Both the position numbers and the translations under genes were made by a program. Source: Sipunculus nudus (Eukaryota > Annelida > Sipuncula > Golfingiida > Sipunculidae). Taken from it: a stretch of DNA of 64,000 nucleotides. Below are positions 1 to 12,589 of the stretch, piece by piece (positions within the stretch are counted from its first letter, which is position 1; every line of letters starts with the position of its first letter). Under the pieces are notes generated by a model. That model had not been told where the DNA came from and searched no databases. It saw nothing but the letters and a program-made list of their open reading frames with translations. The DNA is taken from assembly GCA_026874595.1 (NCBI GenBank), contig CM049316.1, positions 23,027,839 through 23,091,838 of the forward strand, given 5' to 3'.

Positions 1-869
1 GATCAAACAGTATCAAACAGTTTCCATGTTAACCGACGGACCGCCGGCCAGACGGATGATGGACAAAGGTCCATCGCATAGCTCAGATGACTCAGATGTA
101 TAAAGTACATGGGTGTAATAGAATCAATGTGAAAATCTGGCGGTAATACTGGATATTAGGCAAGTCTATATTTCGAAAGGACTGGAACCCCTTACGCGGC
201 AATCCCCTCTGTTATTTTGAGAAAGTTTAAACAGATTCTCTTTGAAATACTGTGATGGTTCTGTGCATGGTAGCCATATTGGACTTTGGGCAGGTCTGTA
301 ATATGCTAAGGCTAGGGCTCTCATGGACACGAATCATCCCTGGTTCCTGGAAATTACAGAAATATAAAACGCATCCTCTTCGGATAATGCAATTGAAAGA
401 AAATCGCCGATTTTGCTCTGTGGGCCATATCAGTTTCTGGATAGGCCTGACATTGGCTGGAGCCCTTATAATAAGGGGCGTAGCCAGAGGTGGGCCGCAG
501 AGGGCCATGCCCCCCACCCCTCCCGGTGGTATCCAGTACTTCCAATGTTCCCGGATTTCCCCTCAGTCCAATAATCATTAAATCATTAAAATTATAAAAA
601 TCCTTTCACTGGCATCTGCAGATTAAGGAATTTACCTGCAGTGTGGGTTTTTAATTGAACGTCACTTTTACAATGCCGACCCAACAAAAAAAACATTCCT
701 ATGCAAGTTCAAATGAAATCTCATTTTACAATATGCATTTATGTATTAGCTACGTATAGATTCAGAAAGGTTGGTTCTTAAAGATTTACTGATTGTATCA
801 GCTGCATTTTGTTTGATGGAAAAATATTTTATCCATTTTTGAATGCTTGCTTTACCAAGTAGATGTAGT
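1..869. other. Intergenic sequence with no supported gene
   Basis: No exon with splice sites or a recognisable domain is visible. A patch near 465-540 (AGGGGCGTAGCCAG followed by C-rich sequence) resembles the ends of non-autonomous DNA transposons, but no partner end was found. The small open frames here overlap on both strands and look fortuitous. Confidence 0.5.
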
Positions 870-1060
870 ATATACACCTGGAGAGTTCCATTCCGGTTTC
901 GGACTACGTGACAGGGGTAATACCCGATGATCCTGGTGTCAACCAGGTTCGGTGTACAGCTCCTGCTGGTCCTGATGTGTGTCATCCGCCTCGGCTATGA
1001 TTCGAACTCCCGGCTTTGAGTCCTGTGCTCTATCTCTGAGCCACAGAAGCCGGTTTTTGA
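870..1060 (-). mobile_element. tRNA-derived SINE, short copy
   Basis: Read on the minus strand from about 1053, the sequence has a Pol III promoter-like head: an A-box-like stretch (TGGCTCAGAGATAGAGC) and, about 30 bases on, a B box (GAGTTCGAATC). It is then followed by non-tRNA sequence. A second, longer copy with the same head and the same far end (ATTCCRKWCCGGTWTCGGA) lies at about 6300-6655. This copy lacks about 170 internal bases of the longer one. The pairing of tRNA-like head and shared body marks a SINE and not a tRNA gene. The exact ends are uncertain. Confidence 0.72.
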
Positions 1061-2185
1061 ATGAACACCGATAATGAAATTTAAATGATGAGCTGATCAA
1101 CATATTGACTTAAAAACTGATATCACCAGCTTCATGTCTTTCCACTTATTATCAGAGGCCAGACCCCCTGAGTTCAGTTCATTTACATGTAGTCGATTCT
1201 TAAAGAATCATTTATTTTGAACACTAGGGATCACCCTAAGCGCGAACACCCAAATTATCAATCTCCCTTAACGGGGACCACCGCGGACCCCTAATAAATA
1301 TGTCTTATTATTTACCTAAACCATTTTGTTATTTAAATTATTAAGTGGCATGTGCAAATAATCTATGGAATAAACTAGGATATCAATAAGTTTGCGTTAT
1401 TGGATATTTGTCCCCGTTTTCCGAACGAGACTTATGAGGTGGCCCGCAGGCTATGTCAGGGGCGGGTCAAGGATTTTCATTTTACCATAAGTGGTCCAAC
1501 CCGGGATGGCTAATAACTAAAAAGAAAACCTGAATACGGTTCCAGGCCTGAACAAGTCTTAAAAAGAGGGGTGTAGAATACCTATATTGTATTGAAACTC
1601 TTTAAAGGTTGCGGCTGCTGAAACGAATGTGAATCGGGCCCACGCCTAGCTGGAGCCCGATTCGCCCCATATCAGGGCAGAGCAATTGTATTTTAGTAAA
1701 CGTCGGCCAATGGATTAACCACAACATTAGCAAGGCATTTTGATGCATGTTTAACAGTATGTATATATGTGAACACGTACATTTTACGGTTCTCAAGAAC
1801 ACAATAAAAACATATCAAAATATACATTTAAAACGTCTGGCACATGACATTACTGACATAAATGCTGTCATGGTATACTAGTTAAACCCAGACTAGTTAA
1901 AAAGTAACGCTTAGATGGGGATCATTAGAAACAAACTAATGGCCTTTTCCACTACATTTTTATGCAGCGGACTTTCTTCGATTACTCCAGCGAATTGTAC
2001 TGCTGACAGCTGTACTTACACTTTAACAATTTGCGTTCTTTTAAGTGACTATAGATCAAACATTTTGCACACATATTAACTATAGCTTTGAAGTATACTG
2101 AAACGAAGTGACATAGAGCATAGAAATTTCCTGCCCACGACTGCCAACACGGGGTCAACACTAAAAGTTTTAATATATAAAACAC
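1061..2185. other. Intergenic, possible transposon end
   Basis: No gene is recognised. At 1456 the motif CAGGGGCGGGTC resembles the CAGGGGCGGATCC-type terminal repeat seen in reverse at about 31400, so a relic DNA-transposon end is possible. The first exon (signal peptide) of the lectin gene that follows should lie here, but I could not identify it. Confidence 0.4.
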
Positions 2186-2496
2186 GGTTCATCCATATGC
2201 AGGTCATTTCCGTAGGAAACAATGAAGGCTGTATGTCATGAAGAAATTGGTTGAAATATCTTTAGTATTTGGTAGGCATTTTTACCAAATAGAGAATTAT
2301 CAGGTAAAACGATCACTTTCCAGATCAGCTGATGTGGTAGGTAATGATATTTGACTTATGTCTAAGAAGTCTAATTTTTGTGCATAAGAAAGGCAGGGAT
2401 TATCTTTGTGAGATCTTAGTTCTATCAGGGACACGTTTCTTTTATATGAGCAATAGTGTATATAATGATATTTGCATTCGTACATATATTTTTCAG
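2186..2496 (+). repeat. Duplicated 5' flank of the lectin genes (copy 1)
   Basis: This flank aligns, with scattered substitutions and small gaps, to about 8870-9220 upstream of the third lectin copy. Shared words include ATGTCATGA, GGTTGAAATATC, AGATCAGCTGATGT and ATATTTGCATT before the splice acceptor. The duplicated unit therefore includes intron or upstream sequence as well as exons, which supports segmental tandem duplication about 6.7 kb apart. Confidence 0.7.
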
Positions 2497-3894
2497 GATT
2501 GTATTCTGCTGTAACGTGGCAAGTTGCGCCTTGTGTATCGGTATTTCCAATTTATGGCCACTGCTTGTCCGCCGATATGGAAATGCAAAGCATTGTGAAT
2601 CTTCTTCTTTCGATTAAACATGATGACCGTGCATTATATGCAAACAGAACAAGTAAGTGCGTATTCGTCATACTATTTTTCTATTCTCCAATGTATATGT
2701 TTTGTCATATTAAAGAATACTAGGTAGATAATTTAACCGTAGACATTATAATCGTGTTTCAGACAGCAACTTCATATATGGACATCGATTTCGGAACCCG
2801 GATGATACCATTTCATATTACAGCTTGGAGACAAAGCACATGGACTGGGACACCGCTAGAAGACGGTGTCTTGACAAAAGGGCAGACCTGATTAGCATAG
2901 AAACAAAACAAGAACAAGAGGATGTATGGAGATGGTTGATCAAGCAATATGTATTTGTTGCGAGGGACAACATATGGGGTAAATTAAATTACACATAGAT
3001 AATAGTGACTGTTGTGTGTTAAGAGATATTAGAATAATAGCCAAGGGTAAAATCAGTTTTCCTTTTGAATTTATGATAAATTATTTGATTTCAGTTTTAG
3101 TTTTGTATTTTAATCCACCCGTCATATGACGGGTATACCATGACCATGGTATACCCACCGTCCGTCCGTTCGTTAACTTTTAGTGTCGCCGCGTTAACTT
3201 ATGAAGAATAAGAAGATTTTGATAAATCTAATCACAAATGTTAATTAAAAATATATCTCGCCTTAGTTCGATTTCTACTAGAATCCATGCATATTTAATG
3301 AGGTCAGAAGTGACCGCCTTGGAGGTACCTTTGTGACTTACCATAAATCCTATGGATTTTCATGAAATTCATTATACATATTTACCATAAGAGTTTTTAC
3401 CTGAATTACCATGTAATCAAAAAATTCATGCATATTTAAAGAGGTCAGAGGGCACCAGACCCACGACGGTGTATTATGCACGTTTGTGGTGCTCTTGTCT
3501 TAATTGTGCTTATTAAATAATAAACATGTGATATATAATGATTTGGCAAATATCATACAACAAGCATCGTCTTTGAACAAAGATGTCAATATGACGCATG
3601 TGATATGGGATATGGTGAGAGAGATGATTTTTCCTCGTTACATTTCTGTTACGTGTTTACTTATCAGACGACTCCTATTGGTTGTCTCTGAATGACCGTG
3701 AACAAGAGGGAAAATTCGTGTGGGCAGCAACCAATAAATCCATCTACTTTGAAAACTGGGCTATTGCAGACCCTACTGGCTTTTATAAAGAAGACTGCGT
3801 TAGTCTGCACCATCCATCCCTTGGTAAATGGGTCGACAGGGAATGCGAGTCAGATGCGAAGTCCGTTTGTGAAAAGGTCATCAAAAATCCCTGA
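2497..3894 (+). CDS. C-type lectin domain protein, 3' exons of copy 1
   Basis: Three exons join in a consistent phase (phase 1 at each junction): 2497-2652, 2763-2978 and 3668-3894, ending in TGA. The first encodes a Cys-containing lead segment (WQVAPC..., YGHCLSAD). The second holds the first half of a CTLD (YSLETKHMDWDTARRRC...LISIE). The third holds the second half (DDSYWLSLND, FVWAATN, EDCVSL, KWVDREC, SVCEK). All four canonical CTLD cysteines are present: the RRRC/SVCEK pair and the EDC/REC pair. The usual WND is WVD, and where calcium-binding lectins carry EPN or QPD this copy reads ADP, so calcium-dependent sugar binding is doubtful. CTLD proteins of this size are usually secreted, often in innate immunity or mucus. 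The signal-peptide exon is not identified, so the gene is annotated as 5'-incomplete. No frameshift or stop is seen in these exons. Confidence 0.85.
3109..3494. mobile_element. Insertion element in lectin intron
   Basis: The related sequence at 7676-7720 runs straight from CAGTTTTAGTTT to CTTATTAA. In this intron the same flanks are separated by about 390 extra bases, so this copy carries an insertion (or the other a deletion). The insert opens with GTCATATGAC, a perfect palindrome, and a 12-bp inverted repeat at 3131-3156, followed by CCGTCCGTCCG. It also contains two similar blocks (CATGCATATTTAA, AGAGGTCAGA) near 3287 and 3430. No coding capacity is seen, so it is probably a non-autonomous element. 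Confidence 0.6.
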
Positions 3895-6299
3895 AAGGCA
3901 AGGAAGCAGATAATGAATACTCTGTAGGGAGCTGTTATAACACTTGACAGTTGACAGAAAAATATTACATTTATAAAGATAGATTGTGTCATAGACTAGT
4001 TCGCACTAGATACCATATTCACATTCCGTTAAAAGTTCTGGGGTTTCTTCCCAAACGCACAATAATTAAACGTTTACATTCTTAACCTTTTAAGAAAATG
4101 ATAAATGAGCGTGCATAATGTTTATGTAATTTATGGAGTTTATATACAGCAATGGTCATGTTAAATCATTTCCAATGAATACAAATAGCTCTGCGATGGT
4201 CGTTTTCAAAAAAATTCGTAAGGTGATATTTAACAGGATAAATCAAGTATTGTTTCTATTATAAATAACTAACAAAATGGGAAGAATCCTACGAGGTGTG
4301 TCAGATTTCATGAAACGTTAGCCACTGAGGGTTCACCAAGTATGATCGATGATAATCAAAGACGTAATCATGACATGTAGTTATGCTAGTAGTGCAAGTA
4401 TACGCTTATGAAAATCCTTGTTGTCGTTGATGGAAATGATATTGCTATAAGTAGTTATATATATTCTATATTAATTTTTCCTAAAATTCAAGTAGTTCAC
4501 AACAAGTATTTATTACTATAAAACTGATAAAAAGAAGAAGTGAAGATTCAAATATGGAATTTTCATATACATGTACCAAAAAATGTGGAATATTATATAA
4601 AGATTGTTGGTGGATAACTTAAGCAAACTTCAACAATTTATCACTTCTATATTTATAATCCAGAGATTGGTCACTGTGTCTTCATACTGGCAGATAACAA
4701 CATGAGTCTAATGTTTACTCCTGGTGTTGTCCTGTTGTTGTATCTTGTACATAATGAATATAGACTCATATATTCTGAATAGATTGCATTAAACCATTGT
4801 GGTTTGCAAGATGTTAATAGCAGAAGCTCAGATTTGACTGAGATGTCATTCTGAAAATACCAATAGGCACGAATATAGGACAATCAAATTAAAATCCTAG
4901 ATTTGATAATGAATCTGATAGAGTAGAAAACCAGTGCAAAGAAGAAATCTTACATGAAATTTTATCACCCGGACGTTTTAAGATACGCCTCTTTGCGGGG
5001 TTATCTCTGGATATTGACACCAAACCATGTGTATTTAGTATATTCAATGGTGCGTAGTAATAATAGCTGATTAGATGACAAGGTATAGATGCACAGTCAT
5101 TTACGTTTTAGAACATATATTATACATGCTACTGTTGTTTGCCGCTGACACTTTCTGTTGTCCGGGTAAACTGTTACTTGTATCATAAACTCTAATGAAC
5201 TATTTCCAGACGCGGAGTCTATCGTTGTTGGAAGCATACCATGACCGATTTATTACAGTGGTGCCCTGCTAGCTGTGTCACTAGCAGTGCAAGTATTTAA
5301 TGGATCCCGGGAGAGCTGTAGCCTAGATTTGATGCGAAATTCTTCAAAAATAACAAGACGTCTACTGAAATTTCAATATGTAGAAAGAGATTAAGGTTAC
5401 TGGAAAAGCTGAGGCAAATAGCTCAGATAATGTAAAAATTTTTAAATGTATTGCAGTTGATTCATTGAGAGTAAACAAATTTGATTTGCATGTTGTTAAA
5501 AAACGGTTACCTGGGGGCCTTAACACCTCTATAAAGTAATACAGTAACCTTATAAAAGATAACCAGATAATTGTACTTGATGTATTTGGATACATGTAAT
5601 AAGAATTAAGCAGGGCAAATTTCATAACGTATATCTTTATATGTTTTGTCATATTAAATATTTTATGAGAGTGATTATTTGACTATAATCTTTAGTTGTA
5701 TTGCTAACGTGTTTAGCATTATTATCATAAATTTGTGTAATTATTTCAGACTTACAGTTGGCTATTAAAAAAAATAATAAAGGAGCCTTCCTATGCATCT
5801 TTTACATTTTTCTGGATCCCGTCTTTTAGGATCTTGCATTAAGTAAAATTAATGTATTTAGAGGAACTACAAACACTGTAAGACATAAAAAACGTATGTA
5901 ACGCTAAAACTCACAAATTGGCCGTGCATCTGAAAAATATCAATGAATTTCCATTTTGGTATCCTTAGCAATACGGGGATGACTATTTTTGGACACAACT
6001 TCCCATCTAGATTAAATTATCTTAATTTGTGTCATGTCCAGCCACTTTATTTTGAAATCAAAATTGATAGGCGGAGATGCCTTTGGATAAGATAACATCA
6101 CAATCAATGAGAGTGTCCCTAAAAATTTCCTCCCTAAATACACAACTTTATTTTACATAAAAATGTAATGAATTTTGTTCATGTGATCGATATTGTGTAC
6201 GATTACATTTTACCAGCAGACATTTCAGCAGACATTTTTTTTTTGTGAAGGTGACCGCGTTCATTTTTTCAATGCTAACTTAACAACGCACATGATCAT
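3895..6299. other. Intergenic sequence with no supported gene
   Basis: AT-rich sequence without exon-like blocks, domain similarity or long repeats. Open frames here are short and encode nothing recognisable. Confidence 0.5.
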
Positions 6300-6655
6300 C
6301 TGCAGAATTCCATACCGGTATCGGAATAGGTGAAAGGGGAGTATCACACGCTTTACTCTCATTTTATATTCTGGCGTTAACCAGGCCCGGTGACTACTGC
6401 ACCTGCAAGCCCTTGGTGCCTAATAATCCCCATTGCTGGGTCAAACTACCGAGGTCCCCCTCGTATCATAAAGGCTCATTCGTTTGTGAGTGAAACATGG
6501 CCGTGGGGTGCGACATTCCCATTAAGCCTGCAAAGCGCGCACCTTGGGTGGGGGTCGACAGTGAGAAATCTCACCGCCACGGCTGAGATTCGAACTCACG
6601 ATCTCCCGGCTTTGAGTACTGAGATCTACCCTTGGGCCACAGAAGCCGGAAGCAA
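6300..6655 (-). mobile_element. tRNA-derived SINE, longer copy
   Basis: On the minus strand from about 6650 there is an A-box-like stretch (TGGCCCAAGGGTAGA) and a B box (GAGTTCGAATC), then a body of about 270 bases with a GTCGACCCCCACCC segment. The end near 6310-6330 matches the end of the copy at 870-1060. The 95-residue plus-strand frame across it is a by-product of the GC-rich SINE and not a gene. Confidence 0.75.
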
Positions 6656-7238
6656 TCATGCATGTTTGTTAATATGAGAATGATCATACGTTCGGGTGTA
6701 TTTTCTGCTTCTAAGAACTCACTGGTATTGTAGTAGAATACGGCAGTAATGCGGGTGAAGGGTCGGCGTTATATCACAAAACTGAACAACACAGAGGAGG
6801 CTTTCCCAGATAAGTTCCACTGAAGATATATATTGCAACGGCACGCGAAACAGTTTGCATGATATTGATATGGCGCTAAGGAATCAAAGGTGGTGTGCCA
6901 GCACCATTATTTATGGAAGTAAAAAATCTTTGATATAAGGAAAAACTGTGAATTGATATATCGGTAAAACATAGATACTTTTAATTTTTTTATAATTATT
7001 AAATCAAAACCCGTGAAATTAAATTTGTATTCGGATTTTGTTTTGTATCAAACAAACAGAAACCTGAATATGAATACTGGTTTGATGTGGGTAGACGGAC
7101 CGTAAGATTTCAGCCATGGGAAAATATATAATGAAAACTTGTTCTAAACAGAATAAGCAAACGCATTGCGTTACAGAATTTAATTGTCGGATTCTACCTG
7201 ACTTTTTTATTTATTTGTTCTTTTCCGAAAAGATATCC

Positions 7239-7241
<3 letters not shown>

Positions 7242-7292
<51 letters not shown>
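7242..7292. repeat. (TA)n microsatellite
   Basis: About 25 uninterrupted TA dinucleotides. The 66-residue frame reading a YI repeat across it is an artefact of the tract. Confidence 0.95.
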
Positions 7293-7296
<4 letters not shown>

Positions 7297-7389
7297 CATA
7301 TTTAGTGTTGTTTTAAAAACGACTGTCATTTCAACGTGCCAAAAGACTATCCTTTTCGTGTATTTGAACCGGGGCCAGAGACGCTGGAT

Positions 7390-7807
7390 GAAGAAAGTAT
7401 ATTCAGCAGAAAATAGAAAAAGTGACTAAGATGCACAAAAAAGACAACGTTAGGACAACGATGCGGACCTATTTAGTATAGGAACAACGCAAGAGCAAAT
7501 GGATGTATGGGGATGGTTGGTAAAAGAATATGTAATGTTGTCATGGAAACCATATGGTGTGAATAAAATTACACATAGATAATTATGATTGTTGTGTGTT
7601 AAGAGAAATAAGATAAATAGTAAAATGATAAAACTAATTTTATCTTTGAGAAAAACATATTAATGAATTTTTTTTTATTTCAGTTTTAGTTTCGTATTGT
7701 CTTATTTCTGCTTATTAATTAATAAAACGTGCTAAAGAATAATTGGGCAACTATCTCGCACCAGTCATCGTTCTTTGAACAAGGATGTCACTATGACGCT
7801 TGTGATA
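7390..7807 (+). pseudogene. Eroded C-type lectin exon (copy 2)
   Basis: About 7459-7558 matches the end of lectin exon 2 of copy 1. It still reads ADLFSIGTTQEQMDVW and WLVKEYV in place of ADLISIETKQEQEDVW and WLIKQYV, but an in-frame TAG lies just upstream and the splice donor is altered. Homology continues through the following intron (ACACATAGATAAT, GTTGTGTGTTAAGAG) to about 7807, where it stops before the last exon. It is a relic of the tandem lectin duplication and cannot encode a CTLD. It preserves the intron without the insertion found in copy 1. Confidence 0.75.
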
Positions 7808-8869
7808 GTCCAATCAAAGTCCCTCACCTGTAGCTAGAACAACATAACCACCTCATTTTGATCCCTCTAACCAATGCCGGAGACAACAAATACGGCTCCA
7901 AACTGAAGATCTTTGAGAGAGACCCGCCAGCTGCCCCATAAGTAACTGCGGCATTAACTCAAGAAGAACTTAACTGCGTATGCCAAGTGACAAGAGCACT
8001 TTTAAATTAATCTGCCGAACCATTATCAGAGGGCAGCACCTGTCGGTGCTCCCCATAGGCAGTACAGCCTATTGAAATTATTGGAAATCGGCCGCCACAT
8101 TGGACAAAGGGCGAAACCTGGCTGGCCAGAGGTTGAAATATATTTATATGGGAACAGAAAATATGCATGCCAAGTATCATGCTTGTATCCTTATTTCTGG
8201 CTACCCGCTCCACTAAATGTGCACACAAAGGCATAAAAAAATACTGTAAGGGTTGTGTGGTATCTTTGAAAAAAGTTAAAATGTATACTGAAATTTACCT
8301 GCTTTGCCTACCTGGCGAAGTTATTTAACAGAATATATAATATATATACTGACGTGCATATAAAAGGTCTCCTTCTGGATTTAGTAATTTCAGCATTGAC
8401 AATGCGAGAAATATTGATGGATTTTTAAAAGGGGGTAAATATATAAAATGCATCTATAAATTGGACACTCAATACACCTGCCACAGTATATTGTACGAGG
8501 TGACTGTGAGAGGTAAATTTGACAGTTGATAAAGGAATACATACGATACCTTAGCTTTAAAATCGATAATTATTTATACAGGCATTGTTTAAAGGACATC
8601 AGAACAAAAAGCCTTAGAAATTCTTTCCATGAGAGCGATGCCTTTCAAATTGACATCAAAACATATTATTGTGTTCTTTGTTTGAGCATAAATCAATAAA
8701 TCTTCTACACGTATCAACATGACATTAGAGCTATTTTGACATGTTGTTGCCCAGAACAAAGAAAGGATGTACATTCTATTTATGTTTGCCCACACAGAGG
8801 TAGAAAGGCTGTCGTATTCGGATGAACCTCCACTACAGTCTGTGATATATTAGGTATACGGTTTAATCC
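7808..8869. other. Intergenic sequence between lectin copies
   Basis: No exon or recognisable repeat is seen. From about 8870 homology to the upstream flank of copy 1 begins. Confidence 0.45.
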
Positions 8870-9220
8870 TATCCGGGTCATACCATCAGGAACAGGTGAA
8901 CACCGGATGTCATGAGGGAACGGGTTGAAATATCCTTAACCTTGGGTAGGTTTCCAAGAATTTCCGGGTAAAACTCAAGATCAGCTGATGTTACAGTAAA
9001 TGGCGTTTGCTATGGTTCAAGAAGAACGTTCAAAGATATTCGTGCATAAGTAAGAAAGTCGCTATGTTTGTGAGGTGAAGGTTGTATTAGTGGGACAGAT
9101 AACGTTTGATTTATATGAGTAATATTCCGGTTTCTTTGATTCTGTTGAGAGAGAATATGTAACCCTTATAATAAGATATGTACGTATAATAATATTTGCA
9201 TTTATACATATACTTCTCAG

Positions 9221-10496
9221 GAATGTGCTTTGCTGCATGGTGGAAGGTGGCGCCTTGTATACAAAAATGTCCAATTTATGGCAACTGCTTGTCCGCCGAT
9301 ATGGAACTGCAAGGCATCTTGAAACTTCTTCCGAGCAGATATCACAGCCGAGAAATTTGTAATTATATACGAATGCACTATATTTTCCCCCAGCGAAAAC
9401 CTTATACAAATGTCGATCTATCATGCATCAAAGGTCACCTAAAAATTTCTTCTTTCGTGGAAAGAAGGAAGGGTCTGCTGATGAAAATAAGTTATCATTT
9501 TTTGGATACATTTATTACGGATACACAGTTGTAACCAACTTTACAGACAGTTTTCAATTTAACTTAAATCTAATTAGTGAAATTCCTGCTTAAGAGAATA
9601 TCTTAATCTCTAAAAAGTCTGTTCTCTTATAAACCCGCCGCTTTATGTCAAAAGCAAGACTACAAGCAAAGATTTCATCGATACACTTCAAAGCATTTAT
9701 ATTTTGCTATTAAAGAGAAATAAATAATCGAAATGCCAAGGTTTCCGCATTGATGATATTCTTTAATAAATCAAATAACGCATCTTCCAGGCAAGTATAA
9801 GACTATGTAAAATTGTATTTACTCTTGTTGTATTTTTAAGTGTCACAATCCAACTTTCAACCTGTGCACCAATTCAAAAATAAAGATGGATCCATTTCCT
9901 ATTACAACATGGAGGAAGGGTTCATGCCGTATGATACAGCCAGAGGAACATGTCTTGAAAAAAATGCAAATTTGCTCAGCATAGAAACAGAAGAAGAGCA
10001 TGAATATATATGGAATTGGTTGAAAGGAGAAACTATTGAACTCAGACTAAACCCATACGGTAAAAAAAAATATTTTTAATTTTTCAGAATTAAATTGAAT
10101 AATATTAAAACATAGTGTTTCTGTATAACCCAGGATCCACAGAACATATTCCTGGCATAAAGTCACCTCTGACGTTCAAATGTGTCTCATAGAAAAGTTT
10201 TCGTCCGGTGGCTTACAGGCAAAAGGTTTCCACCAGCAGGCTACCAGGCATTTTTTTTTTCTGTTACAGACAACTCCTACTGGCTTTCGTTGAGGAGCCG
10301 TCGCGGGGATGGCACGTGGTATTGGGAGGCAACCAACAAGACGCTTGAATATGAATTCTGGGAATAAAGCCAACCTGACCTTTCTGGACCAAAAGCCTGC
10401 GCTGGCCTGCTGATGATGCGCAATGGGAGGTGGTTCGACAGGCCTTGTACTCTCAGTTCAAGAGTAATTTGCGAGAAGATCATGGTAGGGCCTTAA
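9221..10496 (+). pseudogene. C-type lectin copy 3 with one premature stop
   Basis: Three exons mirror copy 1 with matching phases: 9221-9358 (donor GTAATT), 9841-10059 and 10270-10496. They encode KVAPC/YGNCLSAD, then a CTLD first half (YYNMEEGFMPYDTARGTC...LLSIE), then the second half (DNSYWLSL, WYWEATN, RWFDRPC, VICEK). All four CTLD cysteines are kept, and beyond the stop there is a QPD triplet of the kind used for galactose-type calcium binding. A single TAA at 10365-10367 interrupts the last exon. The frame continues cleanly afterwards to TAA at 10494-10496. The copy is either a very young pseudogene, an allele with a nonsense change or a sequencing error. Without read-through the product would lack three of the four cysteines. 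Confidence 0.8.
10365..10367 (+). other. Premature TAA codon in lectin copy 3
   Basis: This is the only disabling change seen in the three exons. The codons before it (FWE) and after it (SQPDLSGPKAC) align to the CTLD long-loop region, so one base change would restore continuity. Confidence 0.8.
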
Positions 10497-10800
10497 TTTT
10501 GATAGGGATGTCATTAAAAATAAAGAAAAAAGTTGAGAGCGAAACTGCTTAAAGATATTTACACTGTGCCCGATCGAAAATGTGTAGTCATAAAAACATC
10601 CTTCCCATTAACCTCAATCAGGTTATTCTCTTAATGATTTTGTTTTAAATGATCGAGTCTAAAGCGTAAAAACTTATGCTGAGGTTGTTGTGATTCGGGG
10701 TTTACCATAAGTTGACAGTTCATTGAAGGTCTGTTCAGTATCTAGTAAATGATATCTGTATCATCATTAATAATAACACTTAACAATATATATATATATG

Positions 10801-10845
<45 letters not shown>

Positions 10846-10942
10846 GGTAGAGTTACCCTCCGTTGTAAAGTGCTCTATGGCCTATACAGACATAGTGAAA
10901 CAGACTTGTGAATTTACAGTGTTGTTTTTCTTCAGAGTTTTA

Positions 10943-10985
<43 letters not shown>

Positions 10986-12589
10986 TGTCATATACGAACA
11001 TTCTCATCGTTTGTAATATGAGTTTGTAGTTGTTTATCTCATGTATTAACTATATTTTTAGAAATAAAAGAACATACGGAAATTCTAAATTTATTTTTGG
11101 TCATTATTATTTAAGATTGATCTAAATAATTATTTAATAATCTCGTCTACACAGTTTAACATTACAGATAGAATTCTTAAAGTGATCTTAATAAGGATCA
11201 GTGTTTCTGTCCTATTTTTTGTGATATGTTCAAGTGAGGATCTTTAGTTAATACACGTCAGATATTGGAATAGGCCACTTTTAAGAAATACATCAATTAA
11301 AGCATAAAAGTGAAGGTGTGATGTATTCTTTTTTAAAACCTAGCCTTGGAATTCAGTATACCTTAGAGGTTTTCAAGCATATATCCATTAAAGAGTAATT
11401 TCAAACCAGGCAAAGTATTTTCCCGAAGCTTGCAAAATAAAAAAAAAGAAAACTTGTTCTATTGATTTAAACGATCTGTTATGGTTGTCCCCAATGCCTT
11501 TCCATTCTGTCGGACATAGTAGTTATTTAGCATCACATACATACGAGCTGTTCACCTACAGTTTCTGAAGAATTTAAGTGTTTTCTGGCTTACTCGTCGT
11601 ACATTTTTATGCACTCTCGGTAGCTCCTCTTGAGAAAATATGTTATAACGCCGCTGTGACTGATGTATGTGTTTGTTTATCTATAGGCTGTTAGTCAAAA
11701 CGACAGTGTTGACAAAAGGAAAAACCATGTATTCTGAGGTGGTTGTTTGCATATGTTTGGAAGTTCAAAGGTCACTTTTTTCAAAGTGCCTTTGTACATC
11801 TCTGGTTTGTCTGACTTGCTACCAGATGGCATTGCTCAACGTGTTTGGATTATTTTGCCGGGCCCCACAGTATATAAACACATTTATATAAACAAAACAA
11901 TTCGCGCGGCGTGATAGGCGTTTTCTGGCCTATTATTATAAAAGGTTTAAGGAGTTATATTTAATTTATACACGTCATATATTGGAATGGGGCCTCTAAC
12001 ATATCCATGGAACGGAGAAGAACACTGCTTTCGTTTTCCCTATTACGCTGCTATAGACGGGTACACTTTGACACAGGTTTTAACACAGTAGATCTAACAG
12101 AAACAAAGATAGTAAGTCATTTGGAAAAACTGCGTGTATTTAGTTCAAAGCCTGATCCAGCAATTTTTTTATGAAGTTATTATTATGACCATAAGGTAAT
12201 TCCATAACAAAGGGGGCTGCCGCATCAAGACTCGACGTCAAAAGTGACTTGACCTAACTTCTATGCTTTTCATCATCGATGCTGTAAAGGTCGATGATTG
12301 CCTCCCTCAGGAAACGTCAGTTTGTCGTTTTACACACAGTACTTAACCATGGCATTAAAGCAGTGTCATAGTAATATACCAGTGTCCTTTTTCGCCTGTG
12401 GAAAGCAAATTTTAAAACGGTACTGAAAAGAAAATGGTATGGTGTCACAACACATTTCAAACGTTTCGTTTGACAAAGAGGGAACAAGTTAAAGAGGTTT
12501 CATTTATGGTATATATATCTTGTGTTGGTTGAATGGGTTTGAGCAATTGTATATGAATTTTTTTCCCAAGTTAATTTATTTCGTTAAAT
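10497..12589. other. Intergenic with two (TA)n tracts
   Basis: (TA)n or (TATG)n tracts lie at about 10785-10842 and 10947-10977. The remainder is AT-rich with no recognised gene. The plus-strand frame at 11667-11891 shows no domain. Confidence 0.5.

Noticed and set aside
6390-6677. 95-residue plus-strand frame
   Set aside because: It lies antisense to a tRNA-derived SINE and matches no protein family I know.
7116-7316. Open frame ending in a YI repeat
   Set aside because: It is the translation of a (TA)n microsatellite. The same applies to frames near 30766, 44879 and 45093.
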